From Conchocele bisecta (taxonomy: Eukaryota; Mollusca; Bivalvia; Lucinida; Thyasiridae): a stretch of 64,000 nucleotides of DNA. The stretch lies in NCBI GenBank assembly GCA_029237695.1, contig CM055265.1:84975447-85039446 (forward strand). Direction: 5' to 3'. The notes under the pieces are model-generated. The model saw only the letters and a program-made list of their open reading frames with translations. It had not been told where the DNA came from and did no database searches. This document shows positions 1 to 9,703 of this stretch, one piece after another. The position numbers and the translations under genes were made by a program. Numbering within the stretch: position 1 is the stretch's first letter; the number at the start of each line of letters is the position of its first letter.

Positions 1-178
1 TTTTTGGGTTGGGAGAAGTAAATATCGCGTGGTCTAAAACAATAAAAGAACTCCGGTTACATACACATAATTAACCTGTCCTGCATGGCGCCCCCGTAGT
101 TTCCCGGGTGTAGTTTAAACATATCAAAAGTCCAGCATAAGGCCTTTATATACGAATTAATTCCAACAGAGTGACTAC

Positions 179-347
179 CTGAAGTCGTTCTCTTGGAGAG
201 AATTGGGCGTGTTTCCCAGGTGCAGTTTAAACATCACGGAGCGGGCTGGGGCCTCTGGAAGGGGGATATGGATTCTCTTCTCAAACAGTCGGCGTATAGC
301 CGAGTCCAGCACCCAGGGGATGCTTGTAGCTCCCAGCACAAGGATAC
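179..347 (-). CDS. VPS4: VPS4 exon: [11 protein letters not shown]...LQENDF segment
   Basis: Read on the minus strand, the exon follows an attacag acceptor (348-354) and ends at a GT donor (171-178). It encodes the sensor/arginine-finger part of the AAA domain: [20 protein letters not shown] and then [10 protein letters not shown]. Where VPS4 proteins normally have IRRRF this copy has IRRLF. A degenerate 30-bp echo of the same exon lies downstream at about 82-122. Confidence 0.88.
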
Positions 348-3300
348 CTGTAATAAGGAAGCAATTTAATGACGTTCAACATCAAGTTACAGGCACTGGG
401 CAGGGCTCAAGATAAGGAATTAGTAATTGAGTATTGTCACTCCATCATTTCTGAAGCATTTTGTGTATTTCAACATTTTTTAATTGGGTAAAACAAAATC
501 ACACAATTGTTTACACATCAACAGACAGCAATTATTGAATAGTTTGCTTCGAAATGAAAACATGGCTTAGCATTTCATTAGAATTGTCTCCTTGGAGATA
601 ATTCTAATGAAATACCAAGATGCGTTTTTATGGAAAATAAGGAAAATATGCTATATTTGTGGTCTGTTTATTGTGTTCTGCAGCATGATAAAGATACCAC
701 AAATTTTGTATTGCTTTTTGATACTCACTACTTCTGATTTAAATTGGGTTTTTGGCAATTTTAATTGGGTATTTAAGCCAATATACAGCTTATCTGAAGC
801 GCTGACTGGGATCTCAAATATACCTAGAAAGTGATGTAACAGAGAAGGGACAAGAGTGGGGAAGTTCACAATATACGCCCGTCGAGGCATGGCCAGTAAA
901 TAAGGGGAGATAACTAACTGGACGTCAATAGGGTTCTTCCTCTTGCTATGATGAACATGTGTACCGAATTTGGTTACGATCCGTTAAATAGAATTCGGGT
1001 TATTGCGAGGACAAGTATACAGGGGAAAAGCTAAATATGGCCGCCAAGGGGAGGTAAGTAATCAGAAAATTTTACAATCAACAGACTTCTTCATCTTGCC
1101 CTGATTAACATGCATACCAACTTTGGATATGCTCTGTCAAGTAGAACCCAGGTTATTGCCCGGACAAGGAAAATGAATGTGAAAATCAATAGCCTCCTTC
1201 GTCTTGCTGTGTGATATATATATCGAATTTGATTACAATCCATCACGTATAACTTGAGTTATTGCAAAGACAAGGATATATGTGACACGGGAAATGGGGC
1301 TTATGGGTTATGCGACCAGTGTAGATCCAGATTAGCCTGTGCATCCGCACAGTCTGATCAAGATCTGCACTCTTCGTTATTCCATCAATGAAACACCCGT
1401 CATCCTTGTAACAAGCAATAGATATCATTATCAAGCTATAGGACTGGTGATATTTATCAGAATCTACACTGGTCACAAATCCCATAAGCCCAATTTCTCC
1501 AGTCACGGCCACGTACATGTATCTCAATGTGATACGACACAAGACTACCTACCATCATTATTCACACCAACCCCCTGCATCTGCACAAGGAATTCCGTCT
1601 GGGAACTACACAACGCGTCCACCTCATCTATGAAGATTATACTCGGCTTGTGCTCCCGGGCCAGACTGAACAGACTTTTGACTAATCTGTAAACAGGTGT
1701 CAGAAAGAAGAAGGCGTTATTGCGTTACTATTACCCAACTCACTATATAAGTTGATATTCCATAGTTTTAACTAATTCCCTGTGGTTTGACGCACCTGGG
1801 AAATAGTTTCACATGCCCGGTCAATAGTCAAAACTATTTTCACCCCAGAAAATCATGACGTCATGATTTTTATTGAACATTACATAATACAATTCAACGT
1901 AGATAGGTCAGTCGACACGCCCCACGCCAAATTTACGTTCATTGTTTCAAATACACTGTTGCAGGTTGAGTAATAAAACAGTTATTTCATGGTAATTCGG
2001 GGGACATTCAAAACATATTGCCCCTCAGTGTTGTGGACCCGATGCAATATTGCCCAAAAAGTGTAGATCCTGATGAGATAGCTCATCACTAGCCGGCTCA
2101 TCTGTATCTACACTGTTTACCAATACCACTATACAGGTATGTGGTGTTGGAAGGGTAAACAGGACCTTAATGTGGCTGTGACTGGAGAAATGGGGCTTAT
2201 AAGATTTGTGACCAATGTAGCTCTTATTAAAATAGCACGCTCCTGTAGCCTGATAACGATCTATATTGCTTTGAAAAGCATGACAGGTGTTTCATCGATG
2301 GAATGGCGAGTGCAGATCCTGATCAGACTGTGCTGGTGCACAGGCTGATCTGGATCTACACTGGTCGGAAAACACATAAGCCTCATTTCTCCAGTCACAG
2401 CCACAAATTACAAACATCAAAATATTTATTTAAGAACTTATTTAAAGGGAGATAATTGCATATCCGTAGATTTACATACTTTTCGCTTTCTCCGAGCCAC
2501 TTGGAGACGAGATCGGACGATGAAACGGAGAAGAACGTCGAGTTGTCAGCCTCTGTGGCCACGGCCTTGGCTAGATACGATTTTCCTGTACCCGGGGGCT
2601 GTATACATAATTGATTGATTGGTGTTTAACGTCTCACCAAGGTCATAAACAGGTGTGAAGGAACATGTATGGGGAGAACTGTACATACAGCACTGACATT
2701 ACAATATCAGCTTTTGGAAATGAAAGACAGTGTCCTGATCCGGTGTCAGACACCTCTAGTGCAACACAATGCGTGTATGACTGCTGTCAAAACAGGGAAT
2801 CCGTGTGAATTTATTCATCACAAAAATACGCACAGTTTCCCATCCTCGGGCTCTTTTCAATTGGCTCTGTAGCCTATTTCACAACAAGAGGGCCATGATG
2901 GCCCTAACTCGCTCACCTGACTCCATGAACACCAGGGGAGAATGTGACATTGAGTTCATGTGTTTTAAAAAAAATTGTGCTATTTTTAGACGGCGGCCAT
3001 CTTGGATTAGCGATGACCTCCGTTTTAACAACTGAAAAGGCTTCACCCATGGACCATAACTGTGAAGTTTGGCCACCATGGGTCAAGCGGTTCGTGTGAA
3101 GAAGAATTTTGAAATCTCTAATAAAATAACGACATTTTGACCTTTCGGCGGCCATCTTGGATGACATCACCATTCAATTTCAACAAAAAATGTACCAGAG
3201 TGATCGCCTCTCTGATACCTTCAATTTGATATAGACATGACCATATTTGGTCAAAAATAAAATTTGACCCCAATTTGACACCACGGGTCAGGCCCATTTT

Positions 3301-6300
3301 TGACCCCGGGGTCACCATTTTAACATCTTTGAAAGAGCATTGTACATCGATCATTCCTACCAAGATTCGTCGAAATCCGGCTGGCGGTTCATGAGAAGAA
3401 GATTTTTTAAGAATTTGTGCTATTTTCAGACAGCGGCCATCTTGGATTAGCGACGACCTCCGTTTTAACAAATCTGAAAAGGCTTCACCCAAGGACCATA
3501 ACTGTGAAGTTTGGCCACCATGGACCAAGCGGTTCGTGTGAAGAAGAATTTTGAAATCTCTAATAAAAGAACGACCTTTTGACCTTTTGGCGGCCATCTT
3601 GGATGACATGACCATCTAATTTCGACAAAAAATGTACCAGAGTGATCGCCTGATTGATACCTTCGATTTGATATATAACATGACCATATTCGGTCAAAAA
3701 TAAAATTTGACCCCACGGGCCACGCCCATTTTTGACTCCGGGGTCACCATTTTAACAACTTTGAAAGAGCATTGTACATCGATCATTCCTACCAAGTTTC
3801 GTCGAAATCCGGCCAGCGGTTCATGAGAAGAAGATTTTTTAAGAATTTATGCTATTTTTAGACGGCGGCCATCTTGGATAAGCGATGACCTCCATTTTAA
3901 AAAATCTGAAAATGCTTCACCCATGGACCATAACTTTTAAGTTTGGCTACCATGGGCCAAGCGGTTCATGTGAAGAAGAATTTTGAAATCTCTAATAAAA
4001 GAACGACCTTTTGACATTTCGGCGGCCATCTTGGATGATATAGCAATCCGATTTCGACAAAAAATGCACCAGAGTGATCGCCTCATTGATACCTTCAATT
4101 TTATATATGACATAACCATATTCAGTCAAAAATAAAATTTGACCCCAATTTGACCCCACGGGCCACGCCCATTTTTGACCCTGGGGTCACCATTTTAGCA
4201 ACTTTGAAAGAGCAATGTACATCACTCATTCCTACCAAGTTTTGTCGAAATCCGGTTGGCGGTTCTTGAGAAGAAGATTTTTTAAGAATTTGTGCTATTT
4301 TTAGACGGCGGCCGTCTTGGATTACGTAATGACGTCATTTTAACAATTTTGTAATCCCCCTACCTAAGGACCATGACCATGAAGTTTGGTGACTATAAAC
4401 CCAATGATTACCGAGGAGAAGACGTTTGAAAATGTTCACGGACGACGACGGACGACGGACGAGACGGACGACGACGGACACATTGCGGTAACAATAGCTC
4501 ACATGAGCTTCGCTCAGGTCAGCTAAAAATTGCAAAGTCTACTTGCCTTGCTAAGTACACTTTGAGGGAGACATTTTCAATTTAAGGATAACCTTATTAG
4601 TTTGTATTATACTGACTTTATTACATAATCAAAGCCATTTTGGCTGTGATAATGTAAGAAAGTCAGTATAACAATTCTGCATGATTTTAATCATCAGATA
4701 TATATGCAGTCGTTAGTTCTATATGAAGTAATGCATTTCGGTGAAAAATAAATGATTACTCCCTCAAAGTACACTTTGCTAGATAAGTATGCTTTGCAAT
4801 TTTGGTGAAATATGATACAGAAGTCAAATCTGGCTGTAATGCAACAAACATTTGTGACAGTGACTGGAGAAAGGGGCTTATGATATTGTGGCCAGTGTAG
4901 CTCCTGATTAAATAACACTCCTGTAGCCAGATAGCACTACATTGCTTGTCATAAGCATGACAGGTGTTTCACTGATGGAATGGCGAACAGTGTAGATCCT
5001 GATCAGACTGTGCTGGATCTACACTGGCCGCAAAACACATAAGCCCCATTTTTCCAGTCCCAGCCACAAATATTGCACCATAACTAAATATGTTTCTTGT
5101 CAGATTGAATCTGAGCACCGCACCATGCATATACAGAATACTCATTTGTGGCGCATGTATTGTTGACTAAATGGTTGGATGTCATCATATCTATCAGTCA
5201 GCACAGATTATTCAGAGCTCCAGATAAGCTTTGTGTCTAAAGCGTACTATACCCCCTGATTTCAAAAGCATTGTGTATTTTACTTGCACAAATGGATTAT
5301 TGATTTTCTTCATTACTAAATAGGGAAAAAAGGATAAAAAAATTATAAAACATTTAAACATTCACTTATTTGAGCTGCAAAAAGCAAACACTGTTTGATT
5401 TGTGCAGCTCAACTAAGTGAATTTTCAACTTTATGACAGTATTTTCACTACTCAATCAAAAAATCAATGCATATTCTCACATTGCTGTGCGTATTTTGTA
5501 CTCTCACTTTTGATAATCAATGCGTATTCAGCTAAAATAATTGCATACAATACGCCAATATGCACCTTATCTGGAGCTCTGATTATTTAGTACTTACCCC
5601 AAACAGAAGAATTCCTCGCCAAGGTTTTCTGTTGCCTGGAAACAGTGTAATATTATGTATGCATCAGTACAATAAACAATAACAACTTTTAAATGTTTTT
5701 CTTCACTTTGTTTAGGAAAATTGGGTGCGTCTTATATTCCCATGTAGACATTTCCCCAGAGTTTGGACTGACAATAGGGGTGCGCCTTATACACTTTTGT
5801 GACATATACACGGTAAAATATGGCAGAAAATTATGTTTGTGATATAGATAGTTCCCACATGTGTCAATATTTCATATATTTAATAAAATGAAATGGTACA
5901 TTTGAAAACAAAACAGTGGCAAATGTGGGCATAGCTCTGAAAATGTGTAGACCGAGAGAACATTATTCACATTACGCATTGTGACCCTTGATGGTGATCA
6001 GTGAAACTGAGCATGAACTGGTTTGACTGCATAGCGAATTAGTTTGGCAGACATACAAAAAATAACTGATGAATCACAGGTTGTGAGAGTTACCTGTGAA
6101 GAGATGGGGGAACTTGACGGGCATGATGACAGCTTCCTTCAGGGCCTCCTTGGCCAGCTCCAGGCCCGCCACGTCCTCCCACTTCACGTTCGGCTTCTCC
6201 ATCACGATCATGTAATACACGGTACTCGTAACAATACACTCTCCTCCATGGCTTCTCCATCACGATCGCTGAATGTATACACTACATACATCTCACACAT

Positions 6301-8989
6301 GCTATCGATCATATTCACACGATACACGGTAAACAATAACACATCCTCCCACCCTTCACATTTTGCTTCTCCATCACGATCGCCCCTGTATACACACGAT
6401 ACAGGTAAACAATACACATCCTCCCACTTCACATTTGGCTTCTCCATCACGATCGCCCCTGTAATACACACGATACACGGTAAACAATACACATCCTCCC
6501 ACTTCACATTTGGCTTCTCCATCACGATCACCCCGTTAATACAACACGGTCACGTAAAACAATACACATCCACACTTCACATTTGGTTTACCATCACGAT
6601 CGCCCCTGTAATTACACACGATAACACGGTAAACAATAACATCCTCCCTTCTTCACAATGGCTTCCTCCATCGCATCGCCCCTGTAATAACACCACGATA
6701 CACGGTAAGCAATACACATCCTCCCACTTCACATTGGCTTCTCCATCACGATCGCCCCTGTAATACACACGATACACGGTAAACAATACACATCCTCCCA
6801 CTTCACATTTGGCTTCTCCATCACGATCACCCCTGTAATACACACGATACACGGTAAACAATACACATCCTCCCACTTCACATTTGGCTTCTCCATCACG
6901 ATCACCCCAGTAATACACACGATACACGGTAAACAATACACATCCTCCCACTTCACATTTGGCTTCTCCATCACGATCACCCCTGTAATACACACGATAC
7001 ACGGTAAACAATACACATCCTCCCACTTCACATTTGGCTTCTCCATCACGATCACCCCTGTAATACACACGATACACGGTAAACAATACACATCCTCCCA
7101 CTTCACATTTGGCTTCTCCATCACGATCACCCCTGTAATACACACGATACACGGTAAACAATACACATCCATCCCACTTCACATTTGGCTTCTCCATCAC
7201 GATCGCCCCTGTAATACACACGATACACGGTAAACAATACACATCCTCCCACTTCACATTTGACTTCTCCATCACGATCGCCCCTGTAATACACACGATA
7301 CACGGTAAACAATACACATCCTCCCACTTCACATTTGGCTTCTCCATCACGATCACCCCTGTAATACACACGATACACGGTAAACAATACACATCCTCCC
7401 ACTTCACATTTGGCTTCTCCATCACGATCGCCCCTGTAATACACACGATACACGGTAAACAATACACATCTTCACATTTGGCTTCTCCATCACGATCGCC
7501 CCTGTAATACACACGATACACGGTAAATAATACACGATACACGGTAAACAATACAAAATGTACCTATAACTAAAGCATTTTTTGGAGACACTGTGTTTTA
7601 ATTACATATGTTGACAGTATAATATTCTTACAACCAGGGCAGTTGGTTATATTATAGATGTTGTGAAACGGAACCATGGAGAACTTCAGTGTGCATTAAT
7701 TTTTACATCGTAATTGCAACAGTTCGTTTGTTTATTAGTGTTATCAACAGCTAAGGTCATGTAAGGCCGTGCAAACGGGTTCGATCCCGTTTTAACCTGC
7801 TGCATTGGGGGGGGAGGGGATCCCAAAATCAGAACGGATTATTTACATAGAGAAAAAATATCTTCAGTCCTGAAATTAGAATAACCTGACCTGGTGCCAG
7901 GTACATACCACATCAAAGTCACTTGGCCCCTTCCCCTAAAATAGGGTTACAAATAGTACTAATACTCATATATTAAGGGGTATAACCAGATTCAACAGTC
8001 ACACACAAAATGCCAAAGACGTATGTGAGGACCAAACCGTAATTGCAACAGATATGAATCTCACAGATTCATTATTGAGATACACATGCCGGTACCCGTA
8101 CAACTTCCTGTGATCGATCAATGAATCAGGTGTGGTTATTACCTATGATAACTTCCACACTTTGACTGAGAACGGGAACCAACCTGATATGGCGCTTTCA
8201 AATTTCTTCTTGTCGGGATCTTTGTCCTCGTCGCTACTGTCATCGGAATTTCCCCTGTAAGCATAAGCATTCATACACATGGCTGTGTTATGGCAAAACT
8301 GTGCATTTCACCATTATGACTCGTTGTTACACAGTGCTCCAGATAAGGAATTAATAATTGAGTATTGTTACACCATCATTTCTGTAGCAATTGGGTATTT
8401 CAAATTTTAATTGTGTAAAATAGAATCACACTACTGTTTACACATCAGCAGACAGCAATTATTGAATAGTTTGCTTGAAAAATGAAAACACATCTTGGTA
8501 TTTCATTAGAATTGTCTCCTTGGAGACAATTCTAATGAAATACCAAGATGTGTTTTCATGGAAAAATAATAAAATATGCTATATTTGTGGTCTGTTTATT
8601 GTTTTCTGTACCACAAATTTTGCATTGCTTTTTGATACTTCTGATTTCAATTGTGTTGTTGGCAATTTTAATTGAGTATTTACGTAAATACGCAGCTTAT
8701 CTGGAGCTCTGATTACAGATATATATATATTCATATTAAAGGTACATGCCCACTCAGCAGGCACAAGATGTTTTATAGTAATTAAATAAGTGTATTATTG
8801 TGTCACTATTCCGCCACTTCTAAAAATTAAAAAATTACGAGTGCCCTATATACAGATATAATCATTTAGTAATATCTTGACAGGCTTTTTACTCGTGCCT
8901 TTCTTGAGGTACGTCTTCAGCTTCTCCGCACGTTCCAAATACTGAATACACTTGGTACGGATACTTTCCTTGGCCTTGTCACTCTGGGC
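179..8989 (-). CDS. VPS4: VPS4 AAA-ATPase, partial spliced gene (seven exons seen)
   Basis: VPS4 is the AAA ATPase that disassembles ESCRT-III filaments on endosomes and during cytokinesis. Seven exons in order on the minus strand encode the end of the MIT domain, an acidic linker, the start of the AAA domain ([15 protein letters not shown]), a short WRGILLFG exon, Walker A (PPGTGKSY), Walker B (IIFIDEVD) and the DSAIRR segment. Phases agree across most junctions with GT/AG sites. The MIT start and the C-terminal exons are not seen and may lie outside the window or beyond E2. Oddities: about 15 residues corresponding to pore loop 2 are missing after DALCSS, IRRRF reads IRRLF, and the exon at 6,094 has lost its acceptor AG. 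It may be a decaying or duplicated locus; intron structure argues against a processed pseudogene. The family call is secure, functionality is not. Confidence 0.88.
402..805. repeat. Palindromic MITE, family A, copy 1
   Basis: The ends read GGGCTCAAGATAAG and CTTATCTGAAGCGC in inverted orientation, and the interior folds back around the TTGTCTCCTTGGAGATAA centre near 587-603. Two better preserved copies lie at 5,212 and 8,331. No coding capacity, so this is a non-autonomous DNA element. Confidence 0.7.
806..1277. other. Non-coding intron sequence of VPS4
   Basis: I see no exon here. Short repeats with a GGGGAGATAA-like core (about 840-1,180) recur near 18,880-19,020 and 21,890-22,290, so this is part of a dispersed repeat family. 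Confidence 0.5.
1278..1512. repeat. Palindromic MITE, family B, copy 1
   Basis: The left end has GGAAATGGGGCTTATGGG and the right end has CCCATAAGCCCAATTTCTCC in inverted orientation. Copies lie at 2,165 and 4,846. Confidence 0.65.
1553..1686 (-). CDS. VPS4: VPS4 exon: Walker B segment
   Basis: A minus-strand exon between an acceptor (cag at 1,687-1,689) and a donor (gtaggt, read in reverse from 1,552). It encodes [15 protein letters not shown], the Walker B box [11 protein letters not shown] and then [14 protein letters not shown]4 relatives carry about 15 extra residues (pore loop 2, acidic and ending in RRIK) between DALC and TEFL; here they are absent with the frame kept. Confidence 0.9.
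2165..2409. repeat. Palindromic MITE, family B, copy 2
   Basis: The best-preserved copy: GTGGCTGTGACTGGAGAAAT near 2,171 and its complement ending at about 2,404 enclose a fold-back of about 235 bp. Non-coding. Confidence 0.75.
2480..2598 (-). CDS. VPS4: VPS4 exon: Walker A segment
   Basis: A minus-strand exon from acceptor tatacag to donor gtatgt. It encodes [17 protein letters not shown] and then [14 protein letters not shown]. The Walker A lysine and the SDLVSKW stretch (pore loop 1) are intact. Splice phase joins cleanly to the exon at 1,553-1,686. Confidence 0.93.
2599..2879. other. Intron with a bivalve-type dispersed repeat
   Basis: The short GATTGGTGTTTAACG motif at about 2,616-2,632 is typical of bivalve dispersed repeats (prior knowledge, not checked). 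No exon is visible. Confidence 0.4.
2880..4535. repeat. Tandem repeat of about 435 bp units, roughly 3.5 copies
   Basis: The phrase GGCGGCCATCTTGGAT recurs at about 2,992, 3,149, 3,432, 3,588, 3,865, 4,021 and 4,308, twice per unit of about 435 bp. The block is bounded by CTCGCTCACCTGA-like sequence on the left and by the near inverse on the right (about 4,497-4,525). A GACGGACGACG run (4,437-4,480) closes the right end. Long minus-strand open frames inside are by-products of the repeat. Confidence 0.8.
4536..4800. repeat. Palindromic MITE, family C
   Basis: TACACTTTGAGGGAG near 4,557 and CTCCCTCAAAGTACACTTTG near 4,759 are inverted. The centre has CAGCCATTTTGGCTGTG. Related sequence is at about 60,990-61,200 and 63,110-63,300. 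Confidence 0.65.
4846..5070. repeat. Palindromic MITE, family B, copy 3
   Basis: GTGACTGGAGAAAGGGGCTT at about 4,860 and AAGCCCCATTTTTCCAGTC at about 5,041 are the inverted ends of a fold-back of about 225 bp. Confidence 0.65.
5212..5585. repeat. Palindromic MITE, family A, copy 2
   Basis: CAGAGCTCCAGATAAG at the left and CTTATCTGGAGCTCTG at the right form a clean inverted pair. Non-coding interior. Confidence 0.75.
5598..5635 (-). CDS. VPS4: VPS4 short exon (PWRGILLFG)
   Basis: A 38-bp minus-strand exon between acceptor tttccag and donor gtaagt. It supplies [12 protein letters not shown], the beta-strand just before Walker A. Phase is correct on both sides (from the exon at 6,094 and into the exon at 2,598). 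Confidence 0.88.
5640..6090. other. VPS4 intron, nothing recognised
   Basis: AT-rich intron sequence. I see no exon, RNA gene or clear repeat. Confidence 0.4.
6094..6206 (-). CDS. VPS4: VPS4 exon: start of the AAA domain
   Basis: The minus strand encodes [20 protein letters not shown] and then [14 protein letters not shown], ending at donor gtaact (read back from 6,093). The upstream edge is abnormal: where the neighbouring tandem units have attacag followed by GGGCGATCGTG, this copy reads attacatgatcgtg, so the acceptor AG and the first codon are gone. Splicing would have to use an acceptor inside the tandem array. Confidence 0.88.
6180..7550 (-). repeat. 75-bp minisatellite made of VPS4 exon start plus splice acceptor, about 18 units
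   Basis: Each 75-bp unit, read on the minus strand, contains a pyrimidine/GT-rich lead, TATTACAG, and then the exon start GGGCGATCGTGATGGAGAAG through GTGGGAGGATG, followed by the lead of the next unit. Units at 6,737-7,480 are almost identical; those at 6,240-6,700 carry indels. As 75 is a multiple of three, the VPS4 frame stays open as a 25-residue repeat ([19 protein letters not shown] plus linker), which explains the long open frames on this strand. Confidence 0.93.
7551..8183. other. VPS4 intron with a SINE-like dispersed repeat
   Basis: About 7,761-8,040 matches a dispersed family also seen at 37,267, 38,195, 60,530, 62,260 and 62,590. It has GGGTTCGATCCC (Pol III B-box-like) near 7,779, TAACCTGACCTGGTGCCAGG at about 7,883 and GGGGTATAACCAGATTCA at about 7,977. 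The rest shows nothing. Confidence 0.55.
8184..8254 (-). CDS. VPS4: VPS4 linker exon
   Basis: A 71-bp minus-strand exon from acceptor cttacag to donor gttggt. It encodes an acidic linker, [20 protein letters not shown], as found between the MIT and AAA domains of VPS4. It ends in a phase that fits the GGGCGATCG exon start preserved in the minisatellite units. Confidence 0.8.
8331..8711. repeat. Palindromic MITE, family A, copy 3
   Basis: GTGCTCCAGATAAGG at the left and CTTATCTGGAGCTCTG at the right, with a strong central fold-back (TTGTCTCCTTGGAGACAA at about 8,511-8,528). Confidence 0.78.
8882..8989 (-). CDS. VPS4: VPS4 exon: end of the MIT domain
   Basis: The minus strand encodes [20 protein letters not shown], then [16 protein letters not shown], matching the third helix of the VPS4 MIT domain, which binds ESCRT-III tails. 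Edges are approximate: the acceptor is taken as the AG before GCCCAGAGT, but the donor phase does not fit the next exon cleanly, so a small exon may be missing. E2 begins about 100 bp upstream. Confidence 0.82.
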
Positions 8990-9085
8990 CTCGTTTGGAA
9001 AACGGTAACATTGAAATAGATAACATTGCCGCAGAACTACTGTCTGTTTCACGAAACCTGCCCAGATTTTACGGCTATGTTATGA

Positions 9086-9207
9086 AGTAGTAGTAAGGGA
9101 GTCAAAATGATACCACCTACGATGGTATCGTTTCCACCCCTCTACACTACCCCCACTACCCCCGAACAATCAAAAATTGGTTAACGAGGAAATTGTCCCC
9201 CACCACC
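9086..9207 (+). repeat. E2 left terminal inverted repeat
   Basis: It matches the right end (16,135-16,256) over about 122 bp with few mismatches. It contains AAAATTGGTTAACGAGGAAA, a block that is tandem in the E1 termini. Confidence 0.9.
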
Positions 9208-9286
9208 CACGAAAAATCCAAAATTGGTCGTGAAAAAAAACATAATGTTTTTCCGACAGCCAATTTATGAATTTTTGAGAAAATAA

Positions 9287-9703
9287 TTAATGCAATACCA
9301 ATTCACGATTGGATGTGCCCACGAGTGATAGTTTATATTCCAACACCCCATTTTTCTCCTCCAATATAGCTAATTTATTTCGCAGATCAGCAACTAATTC
9401 TACCAGCTCTAGTCTACAACGTTCACCTGTAGCCACCTGACAGCGTAGTTGCTTATGTCTACAAAGAGTTTGGGCACTAACGAATTTACAAGGGCATCTG
9501 GGGCATTGAAATTGCGGGGGGACACAAGGAATTTTTCTACGTCTCGCTAGATGCCTTCGTAGATAGTCTTTACGCGTAAACGTCTTACAACAAGTCTCAC
9601 ACTCCATTATATATGTATAGAAAGCGGATTTTTGGTCGAGGCTACCAAGATCTAGGCTACTTTTTTTAATTTTTTTCGATTTTTCTGAATTCTCGACTTC
9701 CAA
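9287..9703 (-). CDS. Zinc-finger / leucine-zipper-like protein of E2
   Basis: The 138-residue protein has two cysteine/histidine clusters: CETCCKTF..HLARRRKIPC at about 34-60 and CPRCPCKF..HKQLRC at about 67-88. A heptad-like leucine segment follows (LELVELVADLRNKLAILEEK, 98-117). This suggests a small DNA-binding dimer, perhaps an element regulator; no function is proven. It is transcribed toward the left TIR. From about residue 35 on it matches the E1 ORF at 39,108-39,407 almost exactly; the first 30 residues come from the palindrome arm, so the fusion point at about 9,617 lies inside this frame. Confidence 0.6.
   Translation of the reverse strand: MEVENSEKSKKIKKSSLDLGSLDQKSAFYTYIMECETCCKTFTRKDYLRRHLARRRKIPCVPPQFQCPRCPCKFVSAQTLCRHKQLRCQVATGERCRLELVELVADLRNKLAILEEKNGVLEYKLSLVGTSNRELVLH

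Noticed and set aside
3118..3615. 165-residue minus-strand frame as a gene
   Set aside because: It lies in the tandem unit of about 435 bp and recurs in broken form in each copy; no family signature.
6180..7550. CRISPR-like regular repeats
   Set aside because: Units are contiguous without unique spacers, and the host is a eukaryote.
6577..7551. Long open frames over the 75-bp array as a repetitive protein gene
   Set aside because: The frames are open in more than one register only because the unit is a multiple of three without stops. The array derives from a VPS4 exon and splice acceptor and has no start of its own.
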